A stretch of 64,000 bases of DNA, taken from the NCBI GenBank assembly GCA_027257055.1, contig JAPVLO010000205.1:1302001-1366000 (forward strand), written 5' to 3'. Origin of the DNA: Cephalopachus bancanus. Taxonomy: Eukaryota > Chordata > Mammalia > Primates > Tarsiidae. The position numbers and the translations under genes are program-made. Below, in pieces: positions 22,439 through 34,583 of the stretch. The notes beneath the pieces were generated by a model. That model worked only from the letters and a program-made list of their open reading frames with translations. It was not told where the DNA came from and made no database searches. The stretch's first letter is position 1. Every line of letters starts with the position of its first letter.

Positions 22439-23860
22439 TGGGTGGGTAGAATTTGATGGCAGATTTTTGCAGGGAAAAGTTCCTTGGGGAAAATTAGACT
22501 AAAATCATGTCAGTGGGAAAGTCTGCAGACTGTTGTGTTAGAGAAATAGCCAATAAATGAGGCAAACTGGAATACAGAATTTTTTAAGGAAATAGAGTAA
22601 AAATTCTGGAATGGTAGGTTTAAGCCTGTGTGTCTGCATGTTTATAATTTAAATTGCAAGTTTAATACAAAGATGTTTAATTCTCTTCAACCATTTGAGA
22701 ATTACTTGCTGACGTGATATCCCATCCCCATAAGAACTTTAGTATGCTTTTCAGATAAAAATAGCATTCTTCTACATGATCATTCAACTGTCCAAATATG
22801 GGATAACCTTCCAAATATGGAAATAAATACACTATTTATCTAATCCTTAGACTTCATCTAGGTTTTGCCAGTTATCCCAATAATGTACTATATAGCAAGA
22901 GGACACCACTTAAAATCAGATTATTTAGGGTATTTCTGTATATTTCACATACCCACACATTCTGAATGTTTCAAACTGCCAATAATTTTTTTCTCTAGGA
23001 ATATTGCTTATATAACTATGGAGGTAACAGTCCTGTTAGTGGGCTAGGAAGGAAGTATTAGGGTTGGCCCTGACAGCTTTACTTTGGTTTCAAATCACCC
23101 CAGCATCGTGTTCCTAGTATATTACAGAACAACTTCTCTATACAATCAATTTTCTTTTACTTGTAAGATTTTTCTCCAGATAACTCTTATAAGACATCAT
23201 GAGGTTTTACTAGACAACAAAGTGAGAACATATCAGAGTGTTATCTGGCTTCTTTCCTTCAGAGTCAGGAGACTGTTCAGGTGGGTTCTCCACAAATTCT
23301 CCATACATCTGAATGCTCATGATGACAACACAGAAAATTTCCCGCCTCACCCACTTAAGCACATTTGAATTGTCTGGACCAGAGGTTTGAAATTTTAATT
23401 TATTTGGCTTAGAACTTCTATTTGGCCAGATGCATAGAACAGAAATATAATCCTGGAATTCATGCTGAAGAAAAGAATGTAAGGAATGTTCTTTATTACC
23501 TTAACTCCCCTCACTTCAGGTTTGCCACAGGTCTATTCATGATGCAATATTAGTTTTGATCTTGATTGATCTGTGTTCTACACACAAGTAGGTGTTTGCC
23601 TGACAGCACAGAATTGAGGTGAGGTGAGTCTCTTCTCACCATAGTATTTACATTCCCAGCATGGCCTCATGAGAGCTTGTGTTAGAAATTAAGTCATTAT
23701 GGGTAGTTTGATTGGATTTCAGATTGTTCAAGTTTTCTGTTTTAACTAGGAAAATATTTTCATCTTACTAATAATAAGTATTTAGGTCAGAAAATGATTT
23801 TTATTTGATTTTCAAGGCAACTTGTTAAAAAATTAAAATAATGCCCAACATAATTTAATT
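22439..23860. other. 1.4 kb unique DNA
   Basis: No gene or repeat recognised. Two chance-length ORFs (22865-23047, 23084-23368) lack motifs. Confidence 0.5.
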
Positions 23861-23865
23861 TTTCT

Positions 23866-24152
23866 TTTTTTTTTTAAGTCAAGTTTATATTCTATTGCCC
23901 AGGTTGGAGTGCAGTAGCATTATCACAGATCACCACAGCCTCAGACTCTTGGGCTCAAGTGATCCTCCTGCATCAGCCTCCTGGGATTACAGGCATGCAC
24001 CACCATGCCCAGTGAATATTTTAAATTTTTCTGTAGAGATGAGGTCTCCTTATGTTGCCCAAGCTGATCTTGAACTCCTGGGCTCAAGCTATCTTCCAAT
24101 CTCTGCCTCCTTAAGTTCCAGAATTACAGGTTTGTGCCACCATACCTGGTCT
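23866..24152 (-). mobile_element. AluJ-like dimer, old
   Basis: Minus-strand old Alu: TTCTATTGCCCAGGTTGGAG, CCTGGGATTACAGGCATGCA, then the left monomer with TTGCCCAAGCTGATCTTGAA. It has few CpG sites and lacks lineage-specific motifs, so it belongs to the first Alu wave. Confidence 0.9.
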
Positions 24153-25520
24153 AATTTAAAATTTTAATAGTCTTAAAACTTTTAGGTTCTAATTGTATTG
24201 AATTAAATTTCAAAGCTGCGTGTGTCTCCATGTTTACTTACACCTGGCTATATTTTTATATTTTTTTGTCATGATCTTATATATTTCCTTACTTCCATCT
24301 GATTTCAGTGGAAAATGTACCTGGAAGCATCAAGAGTTTCACAGTGGAATTTATCAGACTCTGGCTGTCTCCTCTCAGTGCCTCATTAGTGAAGAGGTGG
24401 CTTTTTTGAAGCTAGCTGCAAAGCATCCTGCTGATTTCACTCCCTGCTGGCAGGGTTGTATCTTGACAAGGACAGGAGGGAAAACAAAGGAAAAATTGTC
24501 AATGACCCAAAGCCTTTGTGACATATGGGAGAAAAAATTTTCCTAATGGGACCTTTGTTACTGAACTACACGGTTTATATACTTAGGTCTGAATAATATT
24601 GAATTTACCTCTCAAAATGTATTGCTATTTTTAAAAATACCAATGTGAAAGATAAGCTTCTACATATGTTTATAAAATACGAAAGGACTCATATGGAAAA
24701 GAATATTGAGAATGTTCCCATTTTATCTATGTCATAAGTAGGAGAGGTGCATAACTGGAATTTATAAGGGAAAGTTTAGGGAACAGAATTTCCAGTGTAG
24801 CTTGCCAGTTTTTTCTTTCAGGACAATGTACTTCCATATTCCAAACAAGTGTTCCCTGTTTCCAACCTTTGACATTTACTAGAAGAATATTTGGTCATAG
24901 CAATAGAACATGATGTTTGTTGTTTTACGTTGTTAAAAGGAAATGTATCACTTATTATACTGCTTTGGATGAAGCTTACTGGAGAAGAGTTCTAACAGTG
25001 AAATTCCATGGGCATTTAATCATGGTTTGATCTTAAAATGAATACTGAATATTTCTACTAAATCTTTTGACTTCTTTTTTTTGTTATACAAAAAAAGATG
25101 CATTGTATCTTAAATAGAATAAAGTCTATTATACCAGACATTGTTATTATCTGGGTTCTCATTAGGATATAGAATTCTTTCCCTCAACATCACTAAATAT
25201 AGCAAAAGTAGGAGATAACTTATATCTCATCTTATATCTTAATATGGGCTATGACATATGTCTTATAGCTTATGTCTTATATTGGTTATAATCCATCAAA
25301 GGATCTCCATGTAGTTTACAAATGGTATCACTAAGAGATGAAGGCATATTTCTTCTGTGTACTCTTGAATGCCCCTGAAGTTAAATATTTAGATGTAGTA
25401 AATTAAGCCTTTTCTAAGTCAGATTTTCACTTGCTGTGAAGTAAAGATAATAAGTTAGGTCCACTCCAGAGACTTGCACTGATGATCAGATGAGAAAATG
25501 TATGCAAAATTAATTCATAA
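24153..25520. other. 1.4 kb unique DNA
   Basis: No gene seen. A short degenerate TTATATCT-type direct repeat occupies about 25215-25290. The 24220-24546 ORF has no recognisable domain. Confidence 0.5.
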
Positions 25521-25531
25521 ATGGTGAAGCA

Positions 25532-25846
25532 GCTAAGTGGGTGTGGTGGTTCATGCCTGTAATCCCAGCACTTAGGGAGGCCAAGGTAGGAGGATTGCTT
25601 GAGTCAGGGAGTTCGAGACAACCCTGGGCAATATAGCAGGACCTCATCTCTACAAAAAGTAAAAAAATAAAAAAATTCAGCTGGGCATGCTGGTGTGTGG
25701 CTGTCTGTAGTCCCAGCTACTCAGGAGGCTGAGGTGCAAGGATTACCTGAACTCAGGAGATCAAGGCTGTGGTGAGCCATGATTGTGCCACTGCACTCCA
25801 GCCTGGGTGACAAAGTGAGACTCAGACTCAAAAGAAAAAAAAAAAT
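25532..25846 (+). mobile_element. AluJ-like dimer, old
   Basis: Full dimer in plus orientation, flanked by ATGGTGAAGCA (25521-25531 and 25847-25857). It keeps the ancestral CCCAGCACTTAGGGAGGCC and a right monomer with TGAGCCATGATTGTGCCACT. Confidence 0.95.
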
Positions 25847-25857
25847 ATGGTGAAGCA

Positions 25858-27329
25858 TTATACAAACTTTCATGATTGTTATTATTACTAATGCTGGATG
25901 TATAATTACTTGAAGTCTCTTTTTTCCTTAAAAAAATGAAAACTACAAAACTAATAATTTAGTATCAGTTCATTGAATGAGTCACATATTCTTCAGCCAC
26001 TCTCTTTCATGCTTATAGTCCAGCAGGGATGATCACTAGTAAGAATGATGTGATAAGTGCTGGGATTGGGGTATATTGGCTATGAAGAGGAAGGCAGCTG
26101 ACAAGTAGCTAGTTCTTCAGGTCACATCCCTCAGTCAGCAGGTCAGCACTAAGCACATGTTTCACATAGCAATTGCAACTGGGTCAAAAGAAATATGGGA
26201 CATCAAATTTTCTTTTGGGAGAGATATTTTTATTTGAGAGAAAGCTTATGCACATTACATTATTCTATTTCCTTTTACTCTCTTCATTTTAGAGAAAAAT
26301 CTGCCAAATGAATTCTAAGTAAACTGAATAGATTTTGAACTTTCCTTTTAAGTCTTTATATCTCGATATCTCCATAGATCTTTTAACAGCGAACTTTAAG
26401 AGTTTTAGATCTTTTTACTTTTACATTCAATGAGAAGGACACCTAAAAAAACAACTTTAAAAGATATGAACATGTATCTCTGTTGGTGGAAGCAAAGAAT
26501 TCAAGACTGAAAATGTACCTTCCTACAAATCTTCAAGAAAATCAATCCCATTCCTATCTATTTACTTATATCTTTGGGGTGTTTATTATTTCCTTACTGG
26601 TTACATGTGGAGAAAATAGCAGGGAAGTGTGAAAGAAATATTTAGCTTGCTTTTTGCCTCAGGAACTTGAAGTTAATTTTAGTATTTGTTGAGATAGATA
26701 GCAGCAGTGTGAAACAGAGGACTGTAGACTGGTATGCAGCAAAATATTTAATTGAATATTTTTAAAGAAAATTAGAACTGGATAGTAGTTAAAGGAGAAA
26801 AAACATAATTTATTCAGTAGTGATTGAGACCTGAGTATAGAACTGGACTCAGTTCTGTTCAGGAGCAGAGTGGGGGGCAATGGATGGAAAAGTACAAAGA
26901 AGAAACATCACAGTAAGGGGAAGTTCTGACTAAATCGACTTGATAGGATTTTTGCTGAAGGTAGGCCAGGATAATCTGATACCAATGCTGGGGATGCGGA
27001 ATTTGATCGAACATCAAGAGGAATCAGATATCAAGGGTTGGGAGGAGGTTCTTGCAAAATTGACAGCAAGGTTCTTGCCAAAATTGGGCAATGTGGAAAT
27101 GGATAGAAAACCCACAGGTTAAAGCCTAGTTGAGTAGAGAGTTCAGAGGAGCCGGACTAAAGTTTATTCAAGGAAGGCATCTTGTCAATACAACCAAGTG
27201 CCGATTGAATAGCCACCCATATAGGATCTGTTTTCATATAAATGTACAATAATTGAAACTTGATTTTGGTGACCTCGCTGCAATATTTTGCATACTTACT
27301 TTTTCCTGTTCCATCATTACTCTTAACTT
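25858..27329. other. 1.5 kb unique DNA
   Basis: No repeat or gene recognised. ORFs at 26659-26880 (minus) and 26940-27122 (plus) are short and without motif. Confidence 0.5.
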
Positions 27330-27344
27330 TTACTTGGGTTTTTA

Positions 27345-27646
27345 TTTTTTTATTTTTTTTTTGAGTTGGAGTCTCACTCTGTCGCCCAGACTGGAGTGCA
27401 GCGGCCGCTCCCGGCCACCGCAGCCTCGACCTGCTGGACTCCGGCGATCCTTCCGCCTCAGTCTTCCGAGTAGCCGGAATTACAGGTGCGCGCTACCATG
27501 CCCGGCTAATTTTTATTTATTTATTTATTTATTGTAGAGATGAGGTCTCGCCTGCCCAGGCGGGTCTCGAACCCGCGGGCTCAGGCAATCCACTCACCTC
27601 AGCCTCCCAAAGGCGCGGGATTACAAACTGAGCCACCAAGCCCGGC
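27345..27646 (-). mobile_element. Alu dimer, young deletion subfamily
   Basis: Flanked by TACTTGGGTTTTTA (27331-27344 and 27647-27660). CpG-rich (GTGCAGCGGCCGCTCCCGGC). The left monomer lacks the CAAGTT block: GTCTCGCCTGCCCAGGCGGG. The middle A-rich linker has expanded into (TTTA)n at 27508-27532. Among the youngest copies. Confidence 0.97.
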
Positions 27647-27715
27647 TACTTGGGTTTTTAAATGACCAAATTGAACCATGCAATAGTACCATATAATCAC
27701 AAACATTTTACTCTC

Positions 27716-27775
27716 AACTTCTCTTCCTCTTCCCCTCCTCCTTCCTCCTCTTTCTTTTCTTCCATTTTTCTGAAA
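27716..27775. repeat. Poly-pyrimidine tract
   Basis: About 55 nt almost entirely C and T (CTCTTCCTCTTCCCCTCCTC and following), a possible triplex-forming tract. Confidence 0.85.
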
Positions 27776-27816
27776 GAGATTTTTTATTTGTCTTATTACT
27801 TGAAAATTGGAAAATA

Positions 27817-28111
27817 GGCCGGGCTTGGTGGCTCAGCCTGTAATCCCGCGCCTTTGGGAGGCTGAGGTGAGTGGACTGCCTGAGCCCATGGGTTCGAGAC
27901 CTGCCTGGGCTGTGAGACCTCATCTCTACAATAAATCAAAAAATCAGCCGGGCGTGGTAGCGCATGCCTGTAATTCCGGCTACTTGGAAGGCTGAGGCAG
28001 AAGGATCTCCGGAGCCCAGCAGGTCGAGGCTGCGGTGACCGGGAGCAGCCACTGCACTCCAGTCTGGGCGACAGAGTGAGACTCCAACTCAAAAAAAAAA
28101 AAAAAAAGAAA
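27817..28111 (+). mobile_element. Alu dimer, young deletion subfamily
   Basis: Flanked by GAAAATTGGAAAA (27802-27814 and 28112-28124). It has CCCGCGCCTTTGGG (extra C) and lost the AACTTGG block (CTGCCTGGGCTGTGAGACC). Only 170 bp from the oppositely oriented Alu at 27345, making an inverted Alu pair. Confidence 0.97.
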
Positions 28112-28124
28112 GAAAATTGGAAAA

Positions 28125-30950
28125 CAGGAAACTGAAAACCTTTACACATCGAATTCCTAGAATTTTAATAAAGTGATAGTTCTGGATATTTCTAAAGCTA
28201 TTCAGGGAAATGCAAAAATGCCACAGCTGAGATTTTGTTTTCATTACACCTTCCCTCAAATTGCTTATATTATACTAACAAAATTGTCCTACTCTATAAT
28301 AAAGGCAAGTTAATATTGGCAGAATTGCAGGCTTGTGATTCCAATTTTTAAATTACACACACAAAAAATGCCTTCTGAACTTGCAGTGAATGTATATCAT
28401 TATTCTTCATGTTCCATTTTCCTCTTCATTTGTCCTAGTAGCTCTTGAGAATCCGTCAGATTCTTGCTTTTCTTTTTTTACCTACAGTAAAACAGCATGT
28501 CCCATTTTTTGAAGAGCCTTTTGGTAGGATAATTTTAAAACTATTTTCTCCAATGGGATGGTGAATGCATTTTTGCTTTCTCTATTCAGTTTATCTCTTG
28601 TTTACAGGTTTGCGGAAAATGAGATTATCACCATTTTCAGTCCTCTTCATATTATAGTTTCCTTGACGACCAGCAGAAATTCTTTACTGACTTAGTAATG
28701 GTGAATTCTTTACTGACTTAGTAAGGTTGAGCTGAACTGAAGGTTGGGAGAAACCAAGCATTTTCAAGGCTCCTCGTGAATTTATGGATTAGATAGTAAA
28801 ACGACCAGGCTTTAAATTTTAATATGTGTATACAATATTAATCTCATAATGAAAAACTACTTCCTGGGATTTTTATAAACTACCCAAAATTAACCTTCTT
28901 AATGAATTTACGTAATATGATTTTCTAAACAGGAACAAGCAAAGGAGGTTAAGAACTTCACAATTTTATAGGAGAGAGGAACAGAGAGTTATTCCCCCTT
29001 CACTTACTTATATAAGATCATCATTTATCTGGAAAGGACAGGATTTTGATCCTTCAGTGTTCAGGGTTTATTTCTTCTAATAAACTTCCAAAAGATGTAT
29101 CCCCCTAATATTTTAAGGTTGTGATTTTTATCACAGAATTAGCATTTTGTCAGGTACTTTTCTAATGTTACCATATAATTGTCTGAATTATGTAATAAAT
29201 GCTGTCATCACTAATTCTGTAAAACTGACAAATGTCTTAACCATGAATTATTTCATCTATGATGTACACTTAGGTTGCCATGCTTACAATTCTCTGGTTT
29301 TGTTGCATGCTGGAACAGTAACAATTAGGTACAAGAAATCTTTTTTATTAAAATGCAACCAATATAACTATCACAAAATGACAAAACTTCATTATACTTT
29401 TAGGGATAAAGTAATAGCACTAAGTTTCAAATTCCACAGAAGAGCATGTCTTCTGTAGTCACATTTGTTCTCAATGGGCTTAGCATAGTGTCTAGCATAT
29501 GAAAAGGGGTGAGAAAATTTCTGTTGAATGAATGAACTGAATAATTTTTATTTAAAAATTCATAGCTAGGCTTTTATATAGTCTATAACTATAAGGCTTT
29601 CCTCTCATATATACTAAAATAGAGCCAAATGCCATGAAAACACACATATATTCTAGCAGCAGAAAGAAAAAATACTAGAAAGTTTCTTAGAGCACAAAGG
29701 GTTTTGTCTGAAGAACTTTATTAGTCATTTCAATCTGGTTGAGATTATGTTAGTTCAGAATTCAAAATATTAAAGGAATAAATTATTTGTTTTGAACATG
29801 AATATCTGTTAAATAAGTAAATATGATATTTTAGTGGTCATCAGGAGCTTTTGAATATCATTTTCTTAGAAAACATTGAATTCCTGAAGAAAACATATGT
29901 ACAGGTCTCAGTCTCATTTGCCTAGGAACACCAAGGCTGATGTTTTAGAATTGTTTTGTCTTAAAACCTAATTAGCATTAATCTCTTCTTTAGAAGGCAT
30001 TATTTATGAGTAAAAAATTCAGAAATTAATTAAAGTAGATGTATGTTTGAACTAATGGAGAAACCTTATGATTTTATGGGTGAGTATACCATTAAATTAA
30101 ATTGAAGGATTTTGCTTTCCAGAAAACTTCACACTGCTTTTTTAATGAATGACCCATTTAGCTTTAATTTATACCAGCTGTGTTGTGCTATAACAAACAG
30201 CCATTATGTCACCAAAGCATGAAGTTAATGAAATAATGCTTATATGGAGTTGGATATTACACGCATAGAGATATTTTTTTTCTTGTTTAAATCTGATGAA
30301 CATGAAAGACAATTTGACCATTTTAGATGAAATGAGAAAAAAATGAGAATGATGTGTTCACAATGAGGCAGACAATGGAAATTTTAGTTATTGAAGAAAA
30401 ATTGAACAATATAAACCACATATACTTTTCAAATCTTCTAGCCTTGAGAAACAAAATGTCTTTTCAGGGACGTTTTTAATCTCTCAGGTATCAACAAACA
30501 TGATCTATTCTTCATATAGTTTCAGCCTAACTCTCTATTACATCATGTGTATGAAACCTACCATATTATTAGTCTTGCAAGTGTGGTAAAAAAAATCTAC
30601 TGAAGAAAGTGAAGCAAGTAATGAAGATGATGTTTAAATGTGTAAGAATGCTTCTCAATGAAGCCTTTCATAGCTATGTCTTGGTAGCGGTCTTATTTGG
30701 ATAGCACCCTTGGAAGGGGTGAAATTAAGAAATGGTCACATGAAGTTTTATCTCTATGAGTCCTTTATTTTGGGACTGATAAGACTTTTATTAATACAGA
30801 TTCAAGACATAGCTTTTCTAGCCTCTGAATTCTGGAATACATCAACATTCACATGGAATTAGGAACTACTCAATAAAAGCTTCACATTCTTCTACAGAAG
30901 AGAGCCAAAACTGAGAGTGAAAATCTTTTAGGAAGTTCAGAGAGTTGCTA
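28125..30950. other. 2.8 kb unique AT-rich DNA
   Basis: No gene or dispersed repeat recognised. It contains the 26-bp tandem duplication at 28679-28730 and a MIR-like tail near 29465-29530. The plus ORF 29147-29458 has no domain I recognise. Confidence 0.5.
28679..28730. repeat. Two-copy 26-bp tandem duplication
   Basis: ATTCTTTACTGACTTAGTAA plus TGGTGA is followed directly by the same unit, with GGTTGA at its end. One difference over 26 bp implies a recent local slippage event. Confidence 0.95.
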
Positions 30951-30952
30951 CC

Positions 30953-31110
30953 CCCTATCGTGGGGAACATAAAAGTACCCTACAAGCCAGTGTTAAAATC
31001 GCATTTCTGGGTTCCACCCCAGAGATTCTAAGTCATTAGGTCTATCCCAAGAATCAAAATCCCAGGAGATTCTGACACAGATGGCTTTCACTACTCTTTG
31101 AGAAACTCTG
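30953..31110 (-). repeat. MER20-like hAT remnant
   Basis: CTGGGTTCCACCCCAGAGAT, GTCATTAGGTCTATCCC and a GAGAAACTCTGAC end match the general form of MER20-type hAT-Charlie elements (GGGCCCCACCCCCAGAG, TTCAGTAGGTCTGGGG, TTTGAGAACCACTG). Diverged. Confidence 0.55.
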
Positions 31111-31729
31111 ACCTAGAAACAAGACTAAGGTAGTCAAAATAACCTTGAACATTATCTAACCTGATTCAAATTTATAAACTTTATGATGGAAATAATGCTT
31201 TCCTCCCAAATTCTGTTGCTTTCTCCAAGAATAAAGAGAAGTTAAGTAATGACAGAGAAACAGAAGCAGTTAATGAGGCTGCATCACCTCATCTGTAGCT
31301 AAATAATGTAACAGTTGAAGAGAAAGAGTGGGAATTGCTATGAATAACAGAAATTGAGTACCTCAGTGGATTAGACATCTGTCAATGAATGTTAGGTGGG
31401 TAATTGAACTAAATCTTCAAAATTTTTACCTTGTTACAGAGTGATCTAGGTTAGATATGGCCTGGTGAAAGTTTACCCTTGCACTTGAATGATACTGATG
31501 TTTTGTTTGTTTTAGGAAAAGGAAGCAAGTTTACATAAAAAACCTTCCTGAATTGTCTCAAAGAAGTGGAAATGTATTAACTTGCACAAAATGTTCAAAG
31601 TATGTCCTTGGCTTCTTCCCTCTAAAATGTGCCTAAATTCACAATTTAAAAAGAATTTACCTGCATATCATGCGTCAAATAAACATTTTTACTTTGACAA
31701 TATCATCCCATATACTTTTATAATGTTGA

Positions 31730-32420
31730 CTGGCTTTTACTTTTTTTAATACACAAACATACTTTTTCTTGGAATAGTTTTAGATTTATAGAAAAGTTGC
31801 AAAGATAGTATAGAGATTCCCATATACCTTTTACCCAGTTTCTCCTACTGTTATAATCTTCTCTTACTAGGGCACTTCTGTCAAGCTTAAAAAATCAACA
31901 TTGATGCATTGGTACCAATTTAAAATCGAGAATTTCATGCATTTTTCCACTAATTTTTTTTCCGATCTGAGCGCAATCTGGGATACCATGTAGAAAATAG
32001 TTGTCATGTCAGCACTTTGGAAGCAAGCACTAAATCCATCCCACATTAAAGCGATAAGCTGCACCTTCTAGAGGGAGAGTACAGTACCTACATAATTTAT
32101 TTCAAATTTTTCTTTAGGAAGAATTTGTCTCTTCTTCCCATTTGTTTATTTGTTCAGACATTTATTTATGTCAGTATGGTTTTATGAATATTTATTTTAT
32201 ATTTTGCATTATACACCAATACTGAGTTGAATATTTCATTGTTCAAATTGCTCAAGCATTGATTACTGGGACTTCTTTCAGGCTGACTTCTTTGCTTCTT
32301 TGACAGGTCCTATCATTTGTTTCTTAGGTACTCCCTCACTTGCTGGCACTCCAAGATGTTTCAAGCTCATTTTGTATTTTCCTGTCCCATCTATAGAATC
32401 AGTTGCCTTTGATTTTTAAA
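31730..32420 (-). repeat. Ancient L1 3'UTR remnant, copy 1
   Basis: TTTTAGATTTATAGAAAAGT, TTGCAAAGATAGTA, TACCCAGTTTCTCCTACTG and GAATTTGTCTCTTCTTCCCA align in order with 37165-38235. This is a widespread old mammalian L1 3' region read in antisense. The two copies have different internal losses. Confidence 0.7.
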
Positions 32421-32873
32421 CTCAAAGAAGACAGGAAGTAAATGTATTTCATTTTCTAATATCATAAATACTTATGTTGATACTTATGGTTACAAGGCCA
32501 GGAACAAAACAGGATCTAAATAAGTTCGCTTCATGCTAGGACAACATATAATGAATGCTCTTATGTGTCCTAAAGACATTATTAGGAAAGTGATGAAAGT
32601 GACACTTTAGAATGGATTTTACCTTTTCTTTTTGCTTCCTGCCATTATGTAGAAACAGTCTAGAGTGAACACTGTGGAGAAGGGCAGGTGTTTCACCACT
32701 TAGAACATACAAAATCTGACAAGACTTTGTTCTCTGTTCTATTCAACAACCTTAGTTTCCAGGGTAAATTAAAACTGACCCCAGGCTTAAAACAGGCAAG
32801 AACTTTAGCAAGAGATACGGGAGACTACTTTACTTACTTATTCTTACTCCTTAAATTTTCTCTTAACATTGCT

Positions 32874-33160
32874 TTTTTTTTTTTTTGAGTTGGAGTCTCA
32901 CTCTGTTGCCCAGACTGGAGTGCAGTGGCAAGCTCCCGGGCACTGCAGCCTTGACCCGCTGGGCAATCCTTCCGCCTCAGCCTTCCAAGTAGCTGGAATT
33001 ACAGGCACGCGCTACCATGTCTGGCTAATTTTTTTTGATTTATTGTAGAGATGAGGTCTCGCTAAGTTGCCCAGGCGGGTCTCGAACCCGCGGGCTCGGA
33101 CAATTCACTCACCTGGGTCTCCCAAAGCGTGGGATTACAGACTGAGCCACCGAGCCAGGC
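32874..33160 (-). mobile_element. Alu dimer, lineage-specific
   Basis: Flanked by CTCTTAACATTGCT (32860-32873) and CTCTTACTATTGCT (33161-33174). It keeps CTAAGTTGCCCAGGCGGG and has CCCAAAGCGTGGGATTA without the extra C: the older of the GC-rich subfamilies. A short deletion lies in the right monomer (CTGGGCAATCCTTCC). Confidence 0.95.
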
Positions 33161-33250
33161 CTCTTACTATTGCTTAATTGACATGTACTAACAACTTTGG
33201 TGCTTCAATTATTTTTTTAATCAACAAATGAATAGAATTGTCCTCTTCAC

Positions 33251-34145
<895 letters not shown>

Positions 34146-34149
34146 AAGT

Positions 34150-34275
34150 GGTTTTCAAACTGACTACATACTAAAATCACCTGGGAGCTATGACAAAGTA
34201 CCGATGCCTGGGTAACGATGTCTGTGGTGGGGTCCAGGCATTGGCATCTTTTAAGGCTTTCTAGGTGATTATAAT
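34150..34275 (+). repeat. MER20-like hAT remnant
   Basis: AGTGGTTTTCAAACTGACTA then AAAATCACCTGGGAGCTATG is the usual start of MER20-type elements. GGGTCCAGGCATTGGCATC and CTAGGTGATTATAATGTGCA fit the far half. Confidence 0.7.
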
Positions 34276-34299
34276 GTGCATCCAAAGCCGTAAAACAAT

Positions 34300-34580
34300 A
34301 ATTTTCACATTTCAGTAAGCATTTGAAATATCTGGATCATTTGTTAACAATGCAGATTAATAGGGTCAACTCCAGTGTTCATATTTATTGCTAGGTGTGA
34401 ACACCAAAAATCTACATTTTTTTTGTTTTGTTTTGGTTTTTTGAGTCAGAGTCTCATTCTGTCACCAAGGCTGGAGTGAATAGGTGATTCTTCAGTCATA
34501 GCCTCCCAAGTAGAGGAAATCTACATTTTAAAAGAATAAGCCCCCGGGTGCTTTGATTCTTTGTGTGATAGTTTAATCCT
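34300..34580 (+). repeat. Second MER20-like remnant split by an Alu fragment
   Basis: ATATCTGGATCATTTGTTAA, CAATGCAGATTAATAGGGTC and, after the insert, TAAGCCCCCGGGTGCTTTGA follow the MER20 order. The inserted Alu fragment occupies 34421-34516. Confidence 0.5.
34421..34516 (-). mobile_element. Very short internally deleted Alu insertion
   Basis: Starts with a T-rich tail (GTTTTGTTTTGG), then GAGTCAGAGTCTCATTCTGT, a shortened body and CATAGCCTCCCAAGTAGAGG. Flanked by AAATCTACATTTT (34408-34420 and 34517-34529), so this roughly 95-bp piece integrated as such. Confidence 0.85.
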
Positions 34581-34583
34581 AAC

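Noticed and set aside
27540..27600. tRNA-like GGGTTCGAGACC boxes
   Set aside because: They belong to Alu left monomers; no acceptor stem, anticodon arm or D arm can be folded.
29147..29458. Plus ORF of 103 codons in unique DNA
   Set aside because: No domain, no codon bias that I can see, no neighbouring exon-like signals.
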